A stretch of 10,382 nt of DNA from Bacillota bacterium. GTDB lineage: Bacteria; Bacillota; Clostridia; Lachnospirales; Lachnospiraceae. Location of the stretch: the NCBI GenBank assembly GCA_023399455.1, contig JAEWPN010000214.1:1-10382 (forward strand), given 5' to 3'. Position 1 is the first letter of the stretch. Each line of letters begins with the position of its first letter. The notes under the pieces are model-generated. The model did not search any database and was not told where the DNA came from. It worked only from the letters and a program-made list of their open reading frames with translations. This document shows, one piece after another, positions 6,702 through 10,382 of the stretch. A program made the translations under genes and the position numbers.

Positions 6702-6707
6702 AAGGGG
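6702..6707 (+). promoter_or_regulatory. Ribosome binding site deciding the metE start
   Basis: AAGGGG lies 7 nt before ATG 6715. A TTG at 6709 in the same frame is only 1 nt away from it and is not a credible start, so metE begins at 6715. Confidence 0.6.
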
Positions 6708-6714
6708 ATTGACG

Positions 6715-8985
6715 ATGAGAAGTGCGGTGACTGGCTTTCCGAGAGTAGGAAAGTTAAGAGAATTAAAGTTTGCGTCAGAGAAATATTTTCGCGGAGAAAT
6801 AACGGAAGGTAATTTAAATGCCGTAGGAAAGGCTTTAAGAAACGAAAACTGGCGGTTACAAAAGGACGCCGGCATTCATTATATATCTTCCAATGATTTC
6901 TCGTTTTATGATGGTATGCTGGATACGACCATTTTGCTGAATGCGATTCCCGGGGAATACAGGGAGCTGAATCTAAGTGAACAGGGAGTTTATTTTTCGA
7001 TGGCAAGAGGGTATCAGGGCGTACAGGGCGATGTAAAAGCTTTTGCCATGAAGAAGTGGTTCAATACGAATTATCATTACTTAGTGCCTGAGCTTTATGA
7101 GAATACGAAAATCGAACTTTCCGGAAATAAACCATTCGATGAATATGAAGAAGCAAAGGCTATTGGGATAGAAACAAAGCCGGTCGTAATCGGCGCGTTT
7201 ACATTTCTCAAACTTGCGAAATATAATGACGGAAAAAACGCTGATGATTTTATGGAAGATATCATTCAGTGCTACAGGGATATGTTCGAAAGGTTTGGGC
7301 AGCTTGGTACGGAGTGGATACAGATTGATGAGCCGGCGCTGGTAACGGATTTGTCAAAAGAGGATATTACGAGATTTGTAACGTTATATAAAGAAATCCT
7401 GAAAGGAAAAAATAAACTAAAGGTGTTGCTTCAGACCTATTTTGGGGATGTGAGGGATTGTTATGAGGAGCTTGCGGCTTTAGATTTTGATGGGATCGGG
7501 TTGGATTTCCTTGAAGGGAAGAAGACGCTTGAGCTTATTAAAGCATATGGATTTCCGGAGGATAAAGTCTTGTTTGCCGGAGTTGTGAACGGAAAAAACA
7601 TTTGGAAATGTAATTATAGAATAGCGCTGAACTTGATTGAAGAGATTAGACAACATGCTTCGCACATTGTTATATCAACTTCATGTTCTTTGCTCCATGT
7701 GCCTTATACCCTGGAAAGTGAAACAAAGCTTGAGCGTGGTATTCGGGAACGTTTTTCGTTTGCAAAGGAAAAGTTGTATGAACTGAAAGAACTTTCTGAC
7801 CTGGCAGAAAGAGAAGACTTTGAAAAGTCCCATGAGTATGGAGATAATCAAAGAATATTTGAGGCAGTCAGGCTGTATGAGGATAAGAAGGTACAGGCGG
7901 ATGTTTCGGAACTTTCCGATGAGGATTTCAGAAGAAAAGCGGACAGGAAGAAACGAAAACAGATCCAAAAGGATTATTTTCAATTGCCGCTGTTGCCAAC
8001 AACGACAATCGGATCCTTTCCGCAGACTTTGGAGGTGAAGAAGAACAGGAGCAGTTTTCGAAAAGGTGAAATCGATAAGGAGGCATACGACAGGCAAGTA
8101 TTTTCATTTATAGAGGATTGTATTAGAAAACAAGAAGAACTTGGTCTGGATGTACTTGTGCATGGAGAATTTGAGCGCAATGATATGGTGGAATTTTTCG
8201 GTGAAAATCTTGCCGGATATGTGTTCACGGAGAAGGCATGGGTCCAGTCTTACGGGACAAGATGCGTAAAACCGCCGATTATCTTTGGAGATGTAAAGCG
8301 TATCAGACCCATTACGGTTAAATATTCAGAATATGCGCAGAGCTTGACCGATAAACCGGTTAAGGGAATGCTTACCGGACCTGTTACCATATTAAACTGG
8401 TCATTTCCCAGAGAAGATGTCAGCCTTCAGGCGATGGCATATCAGATAGGAATTGCGATCCGGGAAGAAGTGTGTGATTTGGAAAGGGCGGGAATTAAAA
8501 TCATACAGATAGATGAAGCCGCACTTAAGGAGAAGCTTCCCATCAGAAGAGAAGAATGGTACAGCGAATATTTGGACTGGGCGATCCCTGCATTTCGCCT
8601 TTGCCATAGTAAAACGAAACCTGAAACACAGATTCACACACATATGTGCTACAGCGAATTCGAGGAAATCGTAAAGGATATTGATAATATGGATGCGGAT
8701 GTTATTTCGTTTGAAGCATCCCGCTCAAAGCTTACTATCATTGATGCGTTGCAGGCAAAACATTTTCAGACGGAGGTTGGACCCGGAGTATATGATATCC
8801 ACTCTCCGAGAGTGCCTGCAGTCGAGGAAATTGTCCGGGCTTTGCAGAAAATGCTGGAAAAGATAGACAAGAATAATCTGTGGGTAAACCCGGACTGCGG
8901 TTTGAAAACACGAGGCATTACGGAAACGGATGCGAGTCTTAAAAATTTGGTTGAGGCAGCAAAAACCATGAGAATTCAGCTCTAG
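6715..8985 (+). CDS. metE: Cobalamin-independent methionine synthase
   Basis: This 756-aa cytosolic zinc enzyme transfers the methyl group of 5-methyltetrahydropteroyl-polyglutamate to homocysteine, the last step of methionine synthesis, without vitamin B12. Length matches full MetE (about 750-765 aa) with both barrels. The N-terminal half begins with the family signature TGFPRVGKLRELK and holds WIQIDEPAL (201-209). The catalytic C-terminal half starts at about 427 with LPTTTIGSFPQT. Zinc ligands are intact: His643 and Cys645 (IHTHMCYSEF), Glu667 (SFEASRS) and Cys728 (VNPDCGLKTR), matching E. coli His641, Cys643, Glu665 and Cys726 with a constant +2 offset. The start is ATG 6715 (ribosome site 6702-6707). 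The leader is too short for a SAM, T-box or cobalamin riboswitch; the palindrome at 6671-6701 is the only visible control element. The core-MetE gene follows after 44 bp without a terminator, so the two are probably co-transcribed. Confidence 0.97.
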   Translation: MRSAVTGFPRVGKLRELKFASEKYFRGEITEGNLNAVGKALRNENWRLQKDAGIHYISSNDFSFYDGMLDTTILLNAIPGEYRELNLSEQGVYFSMARGYQGVQGDVKAFAMKKWFNTNYHYLVPELYENTKIELSGNKPFDEYEEAKAIGIETKPVVIGAFTFLKLAKYNDGKNADDFMEDIIQCYRDMFERFGQLGTEWIQIDEPALVTDLSKEDITRFVTLYKEILKGKNKLKVLLQTYFGDVRDCYEELAALDFDGIGLDFLEGKKTLELIKAYGFPEDKVLFAGVVNGKNIWKCNYRIALNLIEEIRQHASHIVISTSCSLLHVPYTLESETKLERGIRERFSFAKEKLYELKELSDLAEREDFEKSHEYGDNQRIFEAVRLYEDKKVQADVSELSDEDFRRKADRKKRKQIQKDYFQLPLLPTTTIGSFPQTLEVKKNRSSFRKGEIDKEAYDRQVFSFIEDCIRKQEELGLDVLVHGEFERNDMVEFFGENLAGYVFTEKAWVQSYGTRCVKPPIIFGDVKRIRPITVKYSEYAQSLTDKPVKGMLTGPVTILNWSFPREDVSLQAMAYQIGIAIREEVCDLERAGIKIIQIDEAALKEKLPIRREEWYSEYLDWAIPAFRLCHSKTKPETQIHTHMCYSEFEEIVKDIDNMDADVISFEASRSKLTIIDALQAKHFQTEVGPGVYDIHSPRVPAVEEIVRALQKMLEKIDKNNLWVNPDCGLKTRGITETDASLKNLVEAAKTMRIQL

Positions 8986-9029
8986 GCAAAATTAAATATT
9001 ATAACTCAAGAAGACAGGAGAAATGGAAA

Positions 9030-10142
9030 ATGAAAAATAACGCACCTTTTAAATCTGATATTGTAGGAAGTTTTTTAAGACCTGATTATTTAAAGCAGGC
9101 GAGAAAAGATTATGAAGAAAAAAGAATCAATATAGAAGAATTAAAAGCAACGGAAGATAAGGCGATTACAGATTTGATACAAAAACAGAAGAAAATCGGA
9201 TTGCCGGTCATCACAGATGGGGAATTCAGGAGAAGTTCCTGGCATCTTGATTTTATGTGGGCATTTAATGGTGTAGGTCACGAAAAAACAAAAAAGGGTA
9301 TACCCTTTCATGGAGAACCGGCATTGATCGATGATACATTCTTAACCGGAAAAGTATCGGTCGGCGATCATCCTTTTGTAGAACATTTTAAGTTCGTGAA
9401 ATGTCTTGAAGACGAAACGGTCGTTGCCAGGCAGACAATTCCGGCACCCGCACAGTTTTTATTTCAGATGATCACTCCGGATAATCTGGAAAAAACTAAA
9501 ACTATCTATCCAAATGAGGAAGAACTGATACATGATATTGCAGAAGGATACAAACGGGTCATCCGGGATTTGTATGCGGCGGGCTGCAGGAATATCCAGT
9601 TTGATGACTGTACATGGGGAGTATGTATCGATCCGAATGCGTGCCTTATTTTGGGGACGGATGAGAAAGGCCTGCAGACAAATATTGAAAAATTAATTCG
9701 AGTCAATAATCTTGCTATGGAAGAAAAGCCGGAAGACCTTGTTATTAATACTCATATCTGCCGGGGGAATTTCCATTCCACCTGGGCTTGCCAGGGAGGA
9801 TATGAAAGGGTGGCGGAAGATCTTTTTGCAAAGGAAAATGTAAATGCATTTTATTTGGAATTCGATGATGAACGTTCCGGGGATTTTGAGCCGCTTCGTT
9901 ATATGTCTAATGATAAAATAGTTGTATTAGGCTTGATTACAACAAAATCACCCGAGCTGGAGAAAAAAGAATTTATTATTAACCGTATCCATGAGGCGGC
10001 AAAATATGTTCCGCTTGAACGCTTATGTCTTAGCCCGCAGTGCGGATTTGCTTCTACGGAAGAAGGAAATAAGCTGACAGAGGAAGAGCAATGGGAAAAG
10101 CTGAAACTCGTACAGGAAATTGCAAAAGAAGTATGGGGTTAA
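9030..10142 (+). CDS. Core MetE-type methyltransferase (YxjG/YxjH-like)
   Basis: This 370-aa cytosolic protein is about half the size of MetE and corresponds only to the catalytic C-terminal barrel. It opens with DIVGSFLRP (compare TTIGSFPQT of MetE). Putative zinc ligands are His242 and Cys244 (INTHICRGN), Glu277 (FYLEFDD) and Cys338 (LSPQCGF). FDDCTWG (191-197) corresponds to the substrate-site IDEAAL segment of MetE. It belongs to the family of Bacillus subtilis YxjG/YxjH, often annotated as 5-methyltetrahydropteroyltriglutamate-homocysteine methyltransferase. The folate-binding N-terminal barrel is absent, so the methyl donor may differ; some stand-alone core MetE proteins are reported to use methylcobalamin. 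The start at ATG 9030 has AGGAG at 9016-9020, 9 nt upstream. It is second in the metE operon and followed by a terminator. Family is secure; the exact reaction is open. Confidence 0.9.
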   Translation: MKNNAPFKSDIVGSFLRPDYLKQARKDYEEKRINIEELKATEDKAITDLIQKQKKIGLPVITDGEFRRSSWHLDFMWAFNGVGHEKTKKGIPFHGEPALIDDTFLTGKVSVGDHPFVEHFKFVKCLEDETVVARQTIPAPAQFLFQMITPDNLEKTKTIYPNEEELIHDIAEGYKRVIRDLYAAGCRNIQFDDCTWGVCIDPNACLILGTDEKGLQTNIEKLIRVNNLAMEEKPEDLVINTHICRGNFHSTWACQGGYERVAEDLFAKENVNAFYLEFDDERSGDFEPLRYMSNDKIVVLGLITTKSPELEKKEFIINRIHEAAKYVPLERLCLSPQCGFASTEEGNKLTEEEQWEKLKLVQEIAKEVWG

Positions 10143-10227
10143 CAATGATATTGCTTTTTGCATAATAAGCTTGTATTTATTAAAAATATAAAAGATTAAT
10201 ATTAACTTAAATAAAAAATATAGTTCG

Positions 10228-10254
10228 TCGCCTGCAGGGATGCAGGCGATTTTT
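10228..10254 (+). terminator. Intrinsic terminator of the metE operon
   Basis: A perfect 9-bp stem pairs TCGCCTGCA (10228-10236) with TGCAGGCGA (10241-10249) around a GGGA loop, followed by five T residues. It lies 85 bp after the core-MetE stop codon. The AT-rich stretch between (10143-10227) shows no gene. Confidence 0.92.
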
Positions 10255-10287
10255 GATTATGGGCTTTAGCCTGTTGAGTGTGACGGA

Positions 10288-10305
10288 GTTTCTCAAAAGA
10301 GAAAC
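10288..10305. other. Hairpin without T-tract
   Basis: GTTTCTC (10288-10294) and GAGAAAC (10299-10305) form a perfect 7-bp inverted repeat around AAAA. No T-run follows on either strand, so it is not a standard terminator. It sits between two clear terminators facing opposite directions. Its role is unknown; it might be part of a dispersed palindromic repeat or of a small RNA. Confidence 0.5.
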
Positions 10306-10316
10306 GTAGACATACG

Positions 10317-10345
10317 AAACAAAAATCCCCCTGCTTTGCGGGGGG
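10317..10345 (-). terminator. Intrinsic terminator for a - strand gene beyond the right edge
   Basis: CCCCCTGC (10327-10334) pairs with GCGGGGGG (10338-10345) through eight pairs including one G-T, with a TTT loop. Read on the - strand, the stem is followed by ATTTTTGTTT (10326-10317), the T-tract of a terminator; on the + strand no T-run follows. It therefore should end a transcript coming leftward from outside the window. The last three bases, tta (10380-10382), would read TAA on the - strand and could be that gene's stop codon, but the gene itself is not visible. Confidence 0.8.
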
Positions 10346-10382
10346 AGGCAGATTGTTATACAAAAAAATCACCTTTCCGTTA

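Noticed and set aside
6641..6714. SAM riboswitch, T-box or cobalamin riboswitch upstream of metE
   Set aside because: Only 74 bp lie between the terminator T-tract and the start codon, with none of the conserved motifs; the space is too short for any of these classes.
6653..7006. 117-codon - strand frame over the start of metE
   Set aside because: It is antisense to a certain gene and its translation resembles no protein family; it runs through the AT-rich metE leader.
8986..9029. Terminator or separate promoter between metE and the core MetE gene
   Set aside because: No stem followed by T residues and no paired -35/-10 boxes are visible in the 44 bp; co-transcription is simpler.
9023..9040. 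ATG 9023 as alternative start before the core MetE gene
   Set aside because: It is in another frame, reaches a stop after five codons and lies only 2 nt after AGGAG.

Overview
The window reads as a chromosomal segment of a low-to-moderate GC Firmicute, most likely a Clostridia/Lachnospiraceae-type gut anaerobe. This rests on AGGAG-type Shine-Dalgarno sites, AT-rich intergenic DNA, T-tailed hairpin terminators and the gene families present. No species assignment can be supported. I see no tRNA, rRNA, CRISPR array, insertion sequence or phage gene. Protein-coding sequence fills almost all of it.

Left part (1-1920, + strand): the 3' end of one ABC exporter half-transporter, then a complete fused membrane-ATPase half-transporter (568 aa) one base after it. 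The two very likely form a heterodimeric exporter; the substrate is unknown.

Middle part (1928-6555): a self-contained antimicrobial-peptide sensing and resistance module. On the - strand lie an OmpR-type response regulator and a membrane sensor histidine kinase that overlap by 4 bases (ATGA). Diverging from them on the + strand are an ATPase of the LanF/BcrA family (with the 'E-loop' Glu in place of the usual Q-loop Gln) and two different six-helix permeases of about 240-250 aa, a LanF-E-G layout. The 158-bp divergent intergenic region holds a perfect 7-bp inverted repeat, GCTTACA-N6-TGTAAGC, the best candidate operator for the regulator. No lantibiotic precursor, modification enzyme or immunity lipoprotein gene is visible, so this looks like a stand-alone defence module against peptides made by others (compare CprABC-CprRK of Clostridioides difficile). 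A strong intrinsic terminator at 6595-6640 closes it.

Right part (6641-10254): a methionine-synthesis unit. Full-length cobalamin-independent methionine synthase metE (756 aa, all four zinc ligands present) is followed after 44 bp by a 370-aa protein with only the catalytic MetE-type barrel (YxjG/YxjH-like, again with a His-Cys-Glu-Cys zinc set). The short metE leader has no room for a SAM riboswitch or T-box. It carries instead a compact AT-rich palindrome with three TAAATAG heptamers directly upstream of the ribosome binding site. A 9-bp stem terminator ends the operon at 10228-10254. A second strong hairpin (10317-10345) is oriented to terminate a - strand gene lying beyond the right edge.

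The most interesting observations are the unexplained metE leader palindrome, the regulator operator candidate, the pairing of full-length and core MetE, and the cluster of hairpins at the right end. Nothing here is clearly an undescribed system.
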